From Chitinophaga pinensis (GTDB lineage: Bacteria > Bacteroidota > Bacteroidia > 2-12-FULL-35-15): DNA of 52,173 nucleotides. This document shows, piece by piece, positions 37,502-48,792 of the stretch (positions within the stretch are counted from its first letter, which is position 1; each line of letters begins with the position of its first letter). The position numbers and the translations under genes are program-made. Location: contig CAMBDK010000007.1 of assembly GCA_945865315.1 (NCBI GenBank), positions 1 to 52,173 on the forward strand, read 5' to 3'. The notes beneath the pieces are model-generated. The model was not told where the DNA came from, searched no databases, and was given only the letters and a program-made list of their open reading frames with translations.

Positions 37502-39088
37502 ATGGAAAAAGAAACAGGAAACATTAAATCCAAAATAAAAGCAATGGCAAACCAGGAAGATGTATTTAAAAATATTATTTCGCATTCAAAAGAGTATGGA
37601 TTTATTTTTCAGAGCAGTGATATTTACGATGGATTAAGCGCTGTTTATGATTATGGGCAAATGGGGGTGGAGCTCAAAAAAAATATTCGAGAATATTGGT
37701 GGAAGGCAATGGTACAAATGAATGAAAACATTGTAGGTATTGACGCGGCAATATTTATGCATCCTACTACATGGAAAGCCTCTGGCCATGTGGATGCTTT
37801 TAACGATCCTTTAATTGATAACAAAGACAGTAAAAAGCGCTACCGTGCCGATGTATTAATTGAAGAGCATGTGGCAAAGGCAGAGGCAAAAATTCAAAAA
37901 GAAGTTGATAAGGCAAGACTAAGGTTTGGAGAGTCGTTTAATGAAGAGACTTTTCTATCTACCAATGCGCGTGTTTTGGAAAACAGAAACATGATAGACC
38001 TAATTCTGGCTCGCTTTAAAGACGCATTGAATGATAATAATTTAGATGGGATACGCCAAATTATTATTGATTGTGAAATTGTTTGTTCTGTTTCTGGAAC
38101 AAAAAACTGGACGGAAGTGCGGCAATTTAACTTGATGTTCAATACGGCAATGGGTGCTGTTACGGAAGATTCGAATATTATTTACCTTAGACCCGAAACA
38201 GCACAAGGTATTTTTGTAAACTTTTTAAATGTGCAGAAATCGGGAAGGATGAAAATTCCTTTTGGCATTGCACAAACCGGGAAAGCTTTCCGCAACGAGA
38301 TTGTTGCGAGGCAATTTATTTTTCGTATGCGAGAGTTTGAACAAATGGAAATGCAGTTTTTTGTTCGCCCAGGAACCGAAATGGAATGGTATAACTATTG
38401 GAAAAATGCGCGCATGCAATGGCATCAAACTTTGGGCTTAGGTATGGAAAACTATAAATTTCGTGACCACTTAAAGCTTGCGCATTATGCAAATGCAGCC
38501 TGTGACATTGAATTTAATTTCCCTTTTGGGTTCAAAGAATTAGAAGGCATTCACAGCCGTACCGATTTTGATTTAAAAGCACACGAGGCTCATTCAGGAA
38601 AAAAGTTGCAATATTTTGATCCGGAATTAAATCAAAGTTATGTGCCCTATGTTGTTGAAACATCGGTAGGTTTAGATCGTTTGTTTTTATCCATCCTTTC
38701 CAAAGCATATGTAGAAGAAAAGCTGGAGGATGGAACAACAAGGGTGGCGCTTAATATTCCCGCTTTCCTTGCACCAATAAAGGTTGCCGTGTTGCCATTA
38801 TTAAAAAAAGATGGTCTGCCAGAAAAGGCGCGCGAAATAATGACTATTCTTAAACCGGAGCACGCTTGTACATTCGATGAAAAAGACACTATTGGTAAAC
38901 GCTATCGAAGGCAGGACGCAATAGGCACCCCCTTTTGTGTAACAGTTGACCACCAATCACTAGAAGACAATACAGTAACAATAAGGTATCGAGACACGAT
39001 GCTGCAAGAGCGCGTTTCGGCAAACAAATTATTAGAAATAATAGACGATAAAGTAAATATAAAAACAATGCTTAAAAATTTAATATAA
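37502..39088 (+). CDS. glyS: Glycyl-tRNA synthetase, alpha2 type
   Basis: 528 aa from the first ATG; the second ATG at 37544 (MANQEDVFKN) gives 514 aa, nearer the usual length. Class II motifs: motif 2 in FRNEIVARQFIFRMREFEQME, the glycine-site LRPETAQGIFVNF, and a C-terminal anticodon domain (APIKVAVLPLLKKDG). The single-chain type replaces the alpha/beta tetramer of E. coli. The stop codon is immediately followed by a MITE-like element. Confidence 0.97.
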   Translation: MEKETGNIKSKIKAMANQEDVFKNIISHSKEYGFIFQSSDIYDGLSAVYDYGQMGVELKKNIREYWWKAMVQMNENIVGIDAAIFMHPTTWKASGHVDAFNDPLIDNKDSKKRYRADVLIEEHVAKAEAKIQKEVDKARLRFGESFNEETFLSTNARVLENRNMIDLILARFKDALNDNNLDGIRQIIIDCEIVCSVSGTKNWTEVRQFNLMFNTAMGAVTEDSNIIYLRPETAQGIFVNFLNVQKSGRMKIPFGIAQTGKAFRNEIVARQFIFRMREFEQMEMQFFVRPGTEMEWYNYWKNARMQWHQTLGLGMENYKFRDHLKLAHYANAACDIEFNFPFGFKELEGIHSRTDFDLKAHEAHSGKKLQYFDPELNQSYVPYVVETSVGLDRLFLSILSKAYVEEKLEDGTTRVALNIPAFLAPIKVAVLPLLKKDGLPEKAREIMTILKPEHACTFDEKDTIGKRYRRQDAIGTPFCVTVDHQSLEDNTVTIRYRDTMLQERVSANKLLEIIDDKVNIKTMLKNLI

Positions 39089-39239
39089 ATAGAGTCTGTC
39101 TATAATGTCCGATTTCTTCGTTATTCTTGTTTTAAAAACCAGTCATTTACCAATGTAAACTCCTGATTTTCAAAACTACGAAAGCCTCGAACTCGAACAT
39201 TATAGTTCAGACTCTCGACTATATAGACAGACACTAAAT
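39087..39239. mobile_element. MITE-like 145-bp element, copy 2, with 4-bp target duplication overlapping the glyS stop codon
   Basis: The element spans 39091-39235, the same length as copy 1 and inverted relative to it. Ends: AGAGTCTGTCTATA and, on the other strand, AGTGTCTGTCTATA. Flanks AAAT at 39087-39090 and 39236-39239 differ from those of copy 1 (AATT), which argues for two independent insertions. The last two bases of the glyS stop codon are part of the left duplication, so the gene is intact but its native 3' region is displaced. Confidence 0.85.
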
Positions 39240-39417
39240 AAAAAAACTTTTCTTTTTTTGTTTTTATTGTATTTTTTTGTCGAGACACATGCTTGTTTTT
39301 AAATAGCTATCAATTAGTGAGGCTTAGGGGGTGTTATCTTAGATTCAATGGGTCTTTTTTAAAAATTAAAACTATAACAAAAATATTTTCTCCGTTTTTT
39401 AAATAAAAAACAATACC

Positions 39418-42105
39418 ATGAATATCAAAAATTATCTTTTTTTAATTTTGTTTTTATCTATTTTTTTTTCGTGTAAGATTTTTAAAAAAAACAATACTAG
39501 CAAATCTAATGCCGTCGCTATTAATTTAGACACTGTTGAAACAGTAAATAAAACCGTAGAACAATTAAAATATTATGGTTCAAATACTCGTATCAGTGAT
39601 ATATTACATACAAAGTTAGAAGTGAGTTTTGATTTTGAAAAACAATATTTGTTTGGCAATGCTACAATAAAAGCAAAGGCATATTTCTACCCAACATCTA
39701 TATTAACGCTTGATGCAAGAGGGATGGAAATTAAAGAAGTATCCTTATTACAAAATGAAATAATGAAAACAGAGGGCATTGGTGTTATCGATACAGCAGC
39801 AACAATTTCTAAGAAGCCTCTTAAATATACCTATACAAACGATATTATTACAATCAAATTAGATAAGGAATATAAAAATACAGAAACTTATTCTGTTTTT
39901 ATCGAGTACATTGCTAAGCCCAACGAATTAAAAAATAAAGGAGGAAGCGATGCAATTACAGATGATAAGGGCTTGTATTTTATTAATCCGCTTGGAAAGG
40001 AAAAGAACAAGCCCCAACAAATATGGACGCAAGGCGAGACGCAGTCTAATTCAGTATGGTTCCCAACTATTGACAGGCCGAACGAGCGAATGACACAAGA
40101 AATATACATCACTGTAAATAAAAAATTTACAACACTTTCTAATGGGGAGTTGGTTTATTCGTCGGATAATGAAGATAACACCCGAACCGATTATTGGAAA
40201 ATGGATTTGCCCCATGCGCCCTATTTGGCAATGATGGCAATAGGAGAATTTTCAATTGTTAAAGATAAGTGGAGGGATAAAGAAGTTAACTATTATGTAG
40301 AAAAAGAATACGAGCCATACGCTAAAAATATTTTTGGTAACACTCCCGAAATGCTCGAGTATTTTTCAAATAAATTAGGGGTGCCTTATGTTTGGAATAA
40401 ATATTCTCAAGTAGTTGTAAGGGACTATGTTTCTGGAGCGATGGAAAACACCTCCGCTACGCTGCATGGCCAGTATTTACAGCGTACAGACAGGGAGTTG
40501 TTAGATGAAAATAACGAAGATGTTATTTCACACGAGTTGTTTCATCAATGGTTTGGCGATTTGGTTACTTGCGAATCCTGGAGCAATTTGCCGTTAAATG
40601 AATCTTTTGCCACCTATGGTGAATATTTGTGGGAAGAATATAAATACGGAATTGATGCGGCAGATTTTCACCATGCTGAATCACGTAATGGGTATTTTTC
40701 TGAAACAACTAGAAAAATAGAAAAATTAATCCGCTTTAATTATAAAGACAAAGAAGAGATGTTTGATGCACACAGCTATAATAAAGGCGGTCAAGTGCTT
40801 CACATGCTTAGGAAATATGTTGGAGAGGAGGCCTTTTTTGCTTCTTTGAAATTATATTTAGAATCGAATAAATATAATTCTGTAGAAATCCACAACCTTC
40901 GCCTGGCCTTTGAAATGGTAACGGGTGAAGATTTAAATTGGTTTTTTAATCAATGGTTTTTATCGGCAGGGCACCCCGAATTATTAATTAAAAAGGAATA
41001 TGACAGCAACAATAATAAGCAGCGGGTAATAATAACACAAATTCAAAATTCGGAACCTCTTCAAATTTTTAAATTGCCTATGGCTATTGATATTTATGCA
41101 AATGGGACTAAAGTAAGGCACAAAATAGTGCTTACAAAAGCCAGCGAGACATTTGAATTTGATGCTATCATTCAGCCGGATTTAGTAAATGTAGATGCAG
41201 AAAAAGCTTTGTTGTGTTTTAAACTGGAAGAAAAATCAAAAAAAGAATTGGTGTTTCAATTTAAGAATGCTCCACTTTATTTAGATCGCTACGAAGCGCT
41301 TACAAGCCTTTCAATAGAAGATAAAGACTCTTTGATTACCGAAACAATAATTTCGGCACTAGATGATAAATTCTGGAATATACGAGTTCAAGCAATTTCG
41401 CAATTAAAAAACCGAGTGTTGGGATATGAAAAAAAAATCAAAGAAAAGCTAATAAATTTAATTAGTGCAGACCCTAAATCAGACGTTCGCAGTTCGGCGA
41501 TTATTTATTTGGCAAATTTTTATACAGACGATGATTTACAACAGGTTTATAAAAATGCCTTAAACGACAAAGCTTACAGTGTGTTGCGGGCTGCATTGGG
41601 CGCCATTTCAAAAACAAATCCAAAAGAAAGTTTAAGGATTACCAAAGAGTACGAAAATGCAAAAAGCAGAGATGTTTTAACTTTAGTTGCCGAAGTTTAC
41701 GCTAATTATGGTTCCGATGAAAACAACGAATTTTTCGTAAATGCGGCAGACAAGTTTACAGATTATACAAAAATTAGTTTCGTTGGTTTTTATGGCTTAT
41801 TTCTAAAAAATGTTTTGAAAGAAGAAACAGTTACCGCTGGTGTTGAATTATTAAAGAGTATTATTGAAGATCCTCAAACTAATAAATGGGGGGCATATTA
41901 TGCAAAAAATAGTATTAAAGAAGTAGAATTAATGTATGATGAAAGGCTAAGCAAAACTATAGCTAAGCTTAAAGATTTGAAAGAGCAGAAATCGGCTAAT
42001 GAAGAAATTAAAAAACTGGAAGATTTAATAGATCGTCAAAAACTACTGAAACAAAAAATAGCAGAAACGTATAATGGCCTTAAGGATCCTCGTCAGCCTA
42101 AATGA
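39418..42105 (+). CDS. M1-family aminopeptidase lipoprotein
   Basis: 895 aa. Lipobox FFSC with Cys19 points to an envelope lipoprotein. M1 signatures: exopeptidase motif GAMEN at 340-344, zinc motif HELFH at 372-376 with the third ligand E395 in LNESFATYGEYLW. The N-terminal M1 beta domain comes first, and the C-terminal part (about 600-880) has HEAT-like helices and ends in a charged coiled coil. It removes N-terminal residues from peptides. The substrate range is unknown. Confidence 0.95.
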   Translation: MNIKNYLFLILFLSIFFSCKIFKKNNTSKSNAVAINLDTVETVNKTVEQLKYYGSNTRISDILHTKLEVSFDFEKQYLFGNATIKAKAYFYPTSILTLDARGMEIKEVSLLQNEIMKTEGIGVIDTAATISKKPLKYTYTNDIITIKLDKEYKNTETYSVFIEYIAKPNELKNKGGSDAITDDKGLYFINPLGKEKNKPQQIWTQGETQSNSVWFPTIDRPNERMTQEIYITVNKKFTTLSNGELVYSSDNEDNTRTDYWKMDLPHAPYLAMMAIGEFSIVKDKWRDKEVNYYVEKEYEPYAKNIFGNTPEMLEYFSNKLGVPYVWNKYSQVVVRDYVSGAMENTSATLHGQYLQRTDRELLDENNEDVISHELFHQWFGDLVTCESWSNLPLNESFATYGEYLWEEYKYGIDAADFHHAESRNGYFSETTRKIEKLIRFNYKDKEEMFDAHSYNKGGQVLHMLRKYVGEEAFFASLKLYLESNKYNSVEIHNLRLAFEMVTGEDLNWFFNQWFLSAGHPELLIKKEYDSNNNKQRVIITQIQNSEPLQIFKLPMAIDIYANGTKVRHKIVLTKASETFEFDAIIQPDLVNVDAEKALLCFKLEEKSKKELVFQFKNAPLYLDRYEALTSLSIEDKDSLITETIISALDDKFWNIRVQAISQLKNRVLGYEKKIKEKLINLISADPKSDVRSSAIIYLANFYTDDDLQQVYKNALNDKAYSVLRAALGAISKTNPKESLRITKEYENAKSRDVLTLVAEVYANYGSDENNEFFVNAADKFTDYTKISFVGFYGLFLKNVLKEETVTAGVELLKSIIEDPQTNKWGAYYAKNSIKEVELMYDERLSKTIAKLKDLKEQKSANEEIKKLEDLIDRQKLLKQKIAETYNGLKDPRQPK

Positions 42106-42163
42106 CGCTTGTTTTTAAAAATAGTTTGAGCTATTGTTATTTAATAGTTAGCAAGCAATAAAC

Positions 42164-42475
42164 TTAATCCTCTATCATTATTAAGGCTTCACTTAATTCA
42201 GATAGGGTTTTGTTGTCTTTTTTCTTTTGAGCAATTAAAATCCCTTTATTATAAATAATTGCAGCCTTTTGAAAGTCGCCTATCTGTTCATAAAATTTCC
42301 CTAATTGAAAGTAGGCTCCTAAATAATTCTCGTCTCGCTTTAAAACATTTTCTATTAATTCGATAGCTTTTTTGAGGTTTGCTGTTTTAGCATATTCCAA
42401 TGCTAATGCATAATTCAAGAACGAATCTTCTGGTTCCTGCATTAGCATTTCTTGAATTTTAGCTAGGCGTTGCAA
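42164..42475 (-). CDS. TPR-repeat protein
   Basis: A 103-aa cytoplasmic protein of about two and a half tetratricopeptide repeats (FLNYALALEYAKTANLKKAI, then LGAYFQLGKFYEQIGDFQKA). The first codon is probably TTG at 42475, because the resulting MQRLAKIQEML...EPEDSFLNYAL start matches a pattern I recall from related Bacteroidota proteins; the first ATG (42448) would shorten it by 9 residues. Likely a protein-protein scaffold of unknown partner. Confidence 0.75.
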   Translation of the reverse strand: MQRLAKIQEMLMQEPEDSFLNYALALEYAKTANLKKAIELIENVLKRDENYLGAYFQLGKFYEQIGDFQKAAIIYNKGILIAQKKKDNKTLSELSEALIMIED

Positions 42476-42594
42476 ATAGTTGTCGGTTTAATATTTAATA
42501 ATAATAGAAATGAATAGAATTGCAGAGGTGTAATTTAATGGGCTCTTAATTTTGTAAAACAGCTTGACTTGTGCGAATAATTTTTCTTTTGATT

Positions 42595-45500
42595 TTATTG
42601 AATTTTACCCCCAAGTACGCAGGTGTCTTTATACTGCTTTACATTTCCATTTAAATCAAACACTTCGAAAAGTATAACATATATTCCAATACGCCCTTTC
42701 TCGCGGCCATCATTAATACCGTCCCAACTATAGGTTCCTTTTAAGCCCAGCATTTCATTTCTAACAAGGTTTTTTACAATGCGCCCTTTGCTATCATAAA
42801 TTGTAATATTTGCAACAAATCCTGGGGCGTTAAAATTATAATTAATATTTACAACATCATTTACGCCATCTTCATCCGGTGAAAATATTTCTGGCGTCAC
42901 TTCTATCGCATTATCCGTTTCACCAGCACCGTTAAATTGGGAGTTTTTATAAGCCGGCGTAGCAAAACCAACGTCTTGAGCCGCCGAATGCCAATTGGTT
43001 CGATCTTGCGTAGGCCTGTTAAAATCAATTCGCTCTAGAGATACTCCTTTGGTAATATTAAGCAAGGCAAATTGCATTTTGTCGTCATAGAAAAATAGAT
43101 CAATGATGTTTGAGTTGGTTGCCAGGCATACTGTTCCGCCTGCAATACTCATTGTTGGCAGGTTGTTAATATCTAAGAATCCTTTTGGATTTGTTGTATT
43201 ATATTGCGCTTTAACAATTGAGCCATTCTCACTTAATACTAAATAATCACTCGGGAAAATCAAATAACTTTCTGGAGAAACAGATTCGATGCTTGTGAGG
43301 GTATTGTTTACTGAATCGTATTGGGACAATAACATTGTTTTTAAATCAATAACTTTAGAGGAGCGGTTGTAAATTTCTACAAAATCAAGGCCATCCGTTT
43401 TGGGGTCTACCAAAATTTCATTTATTACAATATCATTAGGTAATGCCACTTCGGGCAATGCAAAACGCGCTGTATTGTTCAGCGCAATTATATTTCCTAC
43501 ACAATCGGTAATAGCATTATTAATGGTGATAGTGTAAATTACCCCTATTTGCAATGCCGCTGACAGGGCTAATCGAACACTTTTAAAGTCTGGGTAAATA
43601 GGAGTTAAGGATAGAGGTGTCCCCAGACCATTATCTATGGAATAGGCTAACAAATTTAACATTGTTGCACTATCTAGCGGTTCATTAAAATAAAGTTGAA
43701 TAGTATCGCTTGCAATTAAAGCAACGCGCAAAAGCTCTGGGGAAGATATGTCAGGATTGCTTGCTTTAATTGAATTTGTTAACCCTGGAGTTCCACCACT
43801 AGTATTGTTTGAGGCTTTCCAATTCGATATGCCGGCACATGGGTTGTTGGAATCTATTTGCTCTAAACTCCATCCTCCATTTTTTTTTATTACATTCTGG
43901 TACCATTGATCGGTATATGAAACTGTTGATATAACAGCTCCTTGCGGATTTCTTAATATTAAGAGCTGTCCTGAATTTGTTAAGGACATGCTTGAAAATC
44001 CTACTATCGGTATGGTATTAGCGAAATTTGGAAGAGCTGCAGTAGATGTTAAAACCAAAAAACTATCCGCCAGTATAGTTATATTCGGAAAGGTTTTTAC
44101 AGTGGTGCCAATTGTAATGGTCCAATTAGTTAAATTGATAGGGAATGCTGTTTTGTTATAAAGCTCCAAATACTCATAGTTAGGTAAACCAACAACAGGG
44201 TCGGGGTCCGCCATAATTTCATTAATAACCAATTCGAATGGACTTACATCCTGTGTTGAAAAATTAATTGCGGATGGGCTTAATACGTTTCCTGCACAAT
44301 CTGCCATATTAAATAAGGTGAGCGTATAGTTTGTTAAGACTGCTAATGGGGAACTTAGTGTTAATTCAGCACAGGTATAAGTACTATTAACAGTGTTTGC
44401 TAAAGGCGCTCCTATCCCGTTGTTGATACTATAATTTGATACATTGGAAATTTGAGTAATATCTAAAGCTTCGCTAAAACATATTGTGACATGCGTAAAA
44501 TCAGTAACAGTAACACTAGCAATTGTTGGCGAAACGATATCGGCAGTTAAAGAGTATACGCTATTTTGCACTCCGGGGGTACCACCAACAGCATTGGTGG
44601 ACGCAATCCAATTTGCTGAAGGAGGGCAAGCGATACTTGCATTTGGATTTATTAATTCCAAAGACCAGCCACCAGCTTTTTTAGTAGCATCCTGATACCA
44701 GCTGTCAGAATAATTTACTGAATCAATAAAAGAAAGTGTGTTATCTTTTAAATACAATTTATCATCTGTATTATTTAATGAAGGGAAGCTGCTTACGCCT
44801 AGCGTGTTTCCAAAAGGGCTAAAAAGAGAAGTGTCGGAGCTACTACAAATTATTAAATATTGATTTGATGGTAGGTTGTAGGTGCTTAAAGTTGCTGTGG
44901 ACGAACCATCTGTAAATTTCCATCCATTTAAGTTAATGGTATTGACACTTCTATTATAAATTTCAATAAATTCAAATGCTGGCAAGCCCAATTGAGGTGA
45001 AGGGTCTGCAAATATTTCGTTTATAATAATATCTTTGAACGAGGGTAAGGAGGATATAAAATAAGTGAAATTAGTATTTGATGAAGGAATAGCGTTTGAA
45101 CTTAAATCCTGCACATTCGCTATGGTAAGTGTATTTAAAAGCCCACTGGTAAATGCTGTTGTAAAAGTTAGGTGAACCAAACTTAAATTTGTTGCATCAC
45201 GCAATGCAACAGAAGGTGTTCCTAATCCATTATTAGCCGCATAGTTGCTAAGCGTTTGAGAAGTGCTAAGCCCCACGCTCTCATTAAATAAAACATCTAC
45301 TTGCGTATTTGAAATAGCCGTTGAAGAAACAATGGTAGGGGGGCTTGTGTCTTGAATAATTGCACCGATATAAAAATCGTCGAAAAAATGTTTTTGGAAA
45401 AACGAAGCCGTTGATTGTTTGATATATACTCCAAAAAAAGAGCTGGTGTTGGAGCTTACATCAACGATTGTCCCCTCGGTGCTATAAACCCCTGTTGCTC

Positions 45501-45996
45501 CTATATCTCTAAATAATGTGAAGTTATTTGAGGCGTCGCGTATTACTTTTACTTTTAATGTATTGTTACTTGTATTTAAAACACCATCGGCGCCATTAAT
45601 TATTTGGGTTGCCGTTCCATTTACCTTTTTATATAAGCTTATATCGTCATTGGTATTCCCTAACCTTATAAAATAGCCATTAATGCCAGTAGCCTTTAAA
45701 TTTGAAAGGTCGCTGGTTAAATAGATATCTACGTAGTTGGCGCTTGAAGTATTGAACTGCAGATTAACCCAAAACTCCCATTGGCAATTTGTAGCCATGG
45801 TTGTAGCAGTTGATAAATAAAAATCCTGGTTTGCAATAGTTTTATTCGAACGCAGTTTATTCGATACTATTGTAAATACCGAATCGTCGCCTCCCCAAAC
45901 AGGGTTTGCTGTAAAGTTGCCATCAGTGTAGTTTTCTGAAACTTGTGAACTAACAATGAAAGAGGAGAAAATAAAAACTAAAAATAGTAGCCGCAT
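42595..45996 (-). CDS. Secreted lamin-tail-domain protein with FlgD-like/T9SS C-terminus
   Basis: 1133 aa. Signal peptide (about 1-18, ending SSQV). A concanavalin-like N-terminal region (about 20-215) is followed by alternating SbsA-type Ig-like domains (PTIVSSTAISNTQVDVLFNE and two further copies) and three lamin-tail domains opening near residues 325, 592 and 858 (INEIFADP, INEIMADP, INEILVDP). The C-terminal 90 residues (IFSPDEDGVNDVVNI, then YSWDG) form a gliding/T9SS-type sorting domain. Probably a large surface protein; some relatives are nucleases, but no nuclease motif is visible. Confidence 0.87.
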   Translation of the reverse strand: MRLLFLVFIFSSFIVSSQVSENYTDGNFTANPVWGGDDSVFTIVSNKLRSNKTIANQDFYLSTATTMATNCQWEFWVNLQFNTSSANYVDIYLTSDLSNLKATGINGYFIRLGNTNDDISLYKKVNGTATQIINGADGVLNTSNNTLKVKVIRDASNNFTLFRDIGATGVYSTEGTIVDVSSNTSSFFGVYIKQSTASFFQKHFFDDFYIGAIIQDTSPPTIVSSTAISNTQVDVLFNESVGLSTSQTLSNYAANNGLGTPSVALRDATNLSLVHLTFTTAFTSGLLNTLTIANVQDLSSNAIPSSNTNFTYFISSLPSFKDIIINEIFADPSPQLGLPAFEFIEIYNRSVNTINLNGWKFTDGSSTATLSTYNLPSNQYLIICSSSDTSLFSPFGNTLGVSSFPSLNNTDDKLYLKDNTLSFIDSVNYSDSWYQDATKKAGGWSLELINPNASIACPPSANWIASTNAVGGTPGVQNSVYSLTADIVSPTIASVTVTDFTHVTICFSEALDITQISNVSNYSINNGIGAPLANTVNSTYTCAELTLSSPLAVLTNYTLTLFNMADCAGNVLSPSAINFSTQDVSPFELVINEIMADPDPVVGLPNYEYLELYNKTAFPINLTNWTITIGTTVKTFPNITILADSFLVLTSTAALPNFANTIPIVGFSSMSLTNSGQLLILRNPQGAVISTVSYTDQWYQNVIKKNGGWSLEQIDSNNPCAGISNWKASNNTSGGTPGLTNSIKASNPDISSPELLRVALIASDTIQLYFNEPLDSATMLNLLAYSIDNGLGTPLSLTPIYPDFKSVRLALSAALQIGVIYTITINNAITDCVGNIIALNNTARFALPEVALPNDIVINEILVDPKTDGLDFVEIYNRSSKVIDLKTMLLSQYDSVNNTLTSIESVSPESYLIFPSDYLVLSENGSIVKAQYNTTNPKGFLDINNLPTMSIAGGTVCLATNSNIIDLFFYDDKMQFALLNITKGVSLERIDFNRPTQDRTNWHSAAQDVGFATPAYKNSQFNGAGETDNAIEVTPEIFSPDEDGVNDVVNINYNFNAPGFVANITIYDSKGRIVKNLVRNEMLGLKGTYSWDGINDGREKGRIGIYVILFEVFDLNGNVKQYKDTCVLGGKIQ

Positions 45997-46082
45997 TTTT
46001 TTTCAATTATCATATGTAAAGGTAGTAAATTCTTTATTTTAAAACTGCAAATTATTATTCTTCAGTTGTTTTTTGCGGCTCG

Positions 46083-46113
46083 TAAATTTATTTTCTACTA
46101 GAAAATAAATTTA
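46083..46113. terminator. Hairpin between the lamin-tail gene and pgk
   Basis: TAAATTTATTTTC (46083-46095) and GAAAATAAATTTA (46101-46113) are perfect 13-bp arms around TACTA, lying past the pgk stop on minus. There is no clear T run, so it may act as terminator or as an mRNA-protecting stem. Confidence 0.5.
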
Positions 46114-46206
46114 TAAAAGCGTTTCAATTTTAATGAAATCAAAGGTTTTATATTATATTTTAAATAGTTTGCTGTAAAAAAAGAGGGCAAGGTATAAAAT
46201 TCAGCC

Positions 46207-47397
46207 CTAGCCCTCAATAGCCTTTACTCCAGGTAAATTACCATTTTCGATATATTCTAGCAAGGCTCCTCCGCCTGTAGATAAGTAGCTTACCTCTTTT
46301 ACAAGGCGAAATTTATTGATGGCTGCCACCGAGTCGCCACCGCCAATTAATGAATAGGCACCCTTTTTAGTAGCCTTAACAATAGCCGTTGCAATAGCTT
46401 TTGTGCCATGCTCATAGCTACTCATTTCAAAAACCCCCATTGGGCCATTCCATAAAATGGTTTTTGAATTGTGTATTATTTCTTCAAATATTTTTTCTGA
46501 AGCAGTGCCAATATCCAAGCCTAAAAACCCATTAGGAATACAAGAAATATCAACAGTTTGCTGCTCTGCTTCATTTGAAAAGGAGGCCGCTGCAACAGTG
46601 TCAACTGGTATATAAACATTAACGCCTTTTGCTTTAGCATCAATTAAAATTTTCAAAGCCACATTTAATTTATCATCTTCTACTAACGAATTCCCTACTT
46701 TTCCACCTTGGGCTTTAATAAAAGTATAAGCCATTCCGCCTCCGATAATCAAATTGTCTATTTTGTCCAATAGTTTATCAATAACAAGAATTTTGCCTGA
46801 AACTTTAGCTCCGCCCAAAATGGCTGTAAAAGGTTTCTCCGCATTATTAAGCACCTTGTTTATGTTTGCTACTTCATTCGCCATTAAATAGCCAAAAACT
46901 TTATCATTAGGAAAATAATTGGCGATAATTGTTGTAGATGCATGCGCCCTATGAGCAGTGCCAAAGGCATCGTTTACATAAACATCACCCATAGAAGCTA
47001 AATCGGAGGCGAAGGAAAGTGTTCCGGCAGTTTCTTGTTTATAAAAACGAAGGTTCTCTAGCAGCAGGATTTCGCCAGCCTTAAGTTCTTTTGCAATTGA
47101 CTTTGCCTCTTTGCTTATACAGTCATCTGCAAAAAGCACAGGCCTGTTTAATAGCTTACTTAAATGTTTTACAATATGCCTTAATGAATATTTTTCTTCT
47201 GTCGCATCTTTAGGCCTCCCTAGATGCGACATTATTATAACAGCCCCTCCGTCAGCTATAATTTTGTTTATGGTTGGCAAGGCCGATCTAATTCGGGTAT
47301 CATCAGTTATAGAAAAGTTAATGTCCATTGGGACATTAAAGTCAACACGAACCAATGCTTTTTTATTATTAAAATTGTAGCTGTCAATTGTTTTCAT
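46207..47397 (-). CDS. pgk: Phosphoglycerate kinase
   Basis: The 396-aa PGK transfers phosphate from 1,3-bisphosphoglycerate to ADP. The N-terminal [14 protein letters not shown] and [12 protein letters not shown] motifs and the C-terminal GGGDSVAAI motif (nucleotide site) are intact. It lies 31 bp downstream of fbp on the same strand; the two act in the same pathway and probably share a transcript. Confidence 0.98.
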   Translation of the reverse strand: MKTIDSYNFNNKKALVRVDFNVPMDINFSITDDTRIRSALPTINKIIADGGAVIIMSHLGRPKDATEEKYSLRHIVKHLSKLLNRPVLFADDCISKEAKSIAKELKAGEILLLENLRFYKQETAGTLSFASDLASMGDVYVNDAFGTAHRAHASTTIIANYFPNDKVFGYLMANEVANINKVLNNAEKPFTAILGGAKVSGKILVIDKLLDKIDNLIIGGGMAYTFIKAQGGKVGNSLVEDDKLNVALKILIDAKAKGVNVYIPVDTVAAASFSNEAEQQTVDISCIPNGFLGLDIGTASEKIFEEIIHNSKTILWNGPMGVFEMSSYEHGTKAIATAIVKATKKGAYSLIGGGDSVAAINKFRLVKEVSYLSTGGGALLEYIENGNLPGVKAIEG

Positions 47398-47428
47398 ATA
47401 CTAATGAAAAATGTAAATTCTATTTTTA

Positions 47429-48469
47429 TCAAGCGATTGGATTAGTCATTATTAATTCATCTTGACTTGAATATTTTGCCATAAAAGAACTAGCTGTTTC
47501 AACCATGTCGTAAGATCCTATAAAAAGAGGTGTACGTTGATGCAACTCTTTCATATCGAGTTCCATTATTCTATTAAATCCATCGCAGGCTTTTCCTCCA
47601 GCTTGTTCAATAATAAAAGCCAAAGGGTTGCACTCATAAAGCAAGCGTAATTTCCCTTTGGGAGATTTTGAAGTTATAGGATAAATGTATATCCCCCCTT
47701 TTATTAAGTTGCGATGAATATCGGCAACGCCAGAACCTATATACCTAGAAGAGTAGGGGCGGCTAGTATCGTCGTCTTCTTCCTGACAGTATTTAATATA
47801 TTTTTTTACTCCAAGGGGAAAGTGAACATAGTTACCTTCGTTAATAGAATAAGTTACTGCCGATTTAGGTGTTTGCATATTAGGGTGCGACAAACAAAAC
47901 TCTCCAATAGAAGGGTCTAAAGTAAAGCCATTAACCCCTTTGCCGGTTGTATAAACCAGCATGCATGAGGAGCCATAAATTACATAACCTGCAGCAACCT
48001 GCTCGGTGCCACGTTGATAAAAATCTTCGTTTGTGCCGGGACCGGAAAGAGATGTTCTGCGATATATTGAAAAAATAGTGCCTACCGAAACATTTACATC
48101 AATATTTGATGAACCATCCAAGGGGTCCATCGCAACAACATATTTTGCATTTTTCGACATTTCGTTATTCACAATGATAATGTCTTCGTTTTCTTCTGAG
48201 GCAATAGCGCAACACTCTCCACCCAAACTAAGCGCTGCAATAAATTGCTCATTGGCAAAAACATCAAGTTTTTTTACATTTTCGCCCTGAATATTTATTT
48301 CGCCCGCGTCCCCCAAAATATCTGCTAAGCCAGCTTTATTTACTTCGCGATTTACAATTTTCGAAGCGATACCAATATCCCGCAAAAGTCTTGATAATTC
48401 ACCTTTTGAAAAGGGGAAATCCGATTGTTTTTCAATAATAAATTGACCTAATGTTTTTACTTTGCTCAT
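47429..48469 (-). CDS. fbp: Fructose-1,6-bisphosphatase, class I
   Basis: 346 aa from the ATG at 48469 ([10 protein letters not shown]); a longer frame reaching 48550 adds 27 residues and is rejected. Metal-binding motif [10 protein letters not shown] and the [17 protein letters not shown] block are typical of class I FBPase. It dephosphorylates fructose-1,6-bisphosphate in gluconeogenesis. Upstream of pgk and divergent from the aspartate kinase. Confidence 0.97.
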   Translation of the reverse strand: MSKVKTLGQFIIEKQSDFPFSKGELSRLLRDIGIASKIVNREVNKAGLADILGDAGEINIQGENVKKLDVFANEQFIAALSLGGECCAIASEENEDIIIVNNEMSKNAKYVVAMDPLDGSSNIDVNVSVGTIFSIYRRTSLSGPGTNEDFYQRGTEQVAAGYVIYGSSCMLVYTTGKGVNGFTLDPSIGEFCLSHPNMQTPKSAVTYSINEGNYVHFPLGVKKYIKYCQEEDDDTSRPYSSRYIGSGVADIHRNLIKGGIYIYPITSKSPKGKLRLLYECNPLAFIIEQAGGKACDGFNRIMELDMKELHQRTPLFIGSYDMVETASSFMAKYSSQDELIMTNPIA

Positions 48470-48792
48470 TGTTTTATTTATTTTGAATTTAGGCAAATAT
48501 CGTAATATTTTTGGATTAAGGAATTCTAAAATTGACCTTATTCCATTCAAAGATTTAAATACCTTTGTGGCGCTTAATTGTGAGGGAGCAATTCCGATTT
48601 TAATATTCTAAATAAATCATCTAATTAAGATCGGTTATCGATTTTATATTTCTATTTTTATTAAAAAATTAATAAAAAAGACTTGTGAAATCTTATAGAT
48701 ATTAAAAATATGGTTTTTTGTTTTTAAAATTTAAAATTTATTTATTTAAGTTTCCCAAAAGGGCCGATTTTTTTAATGCAAATACTATACTA

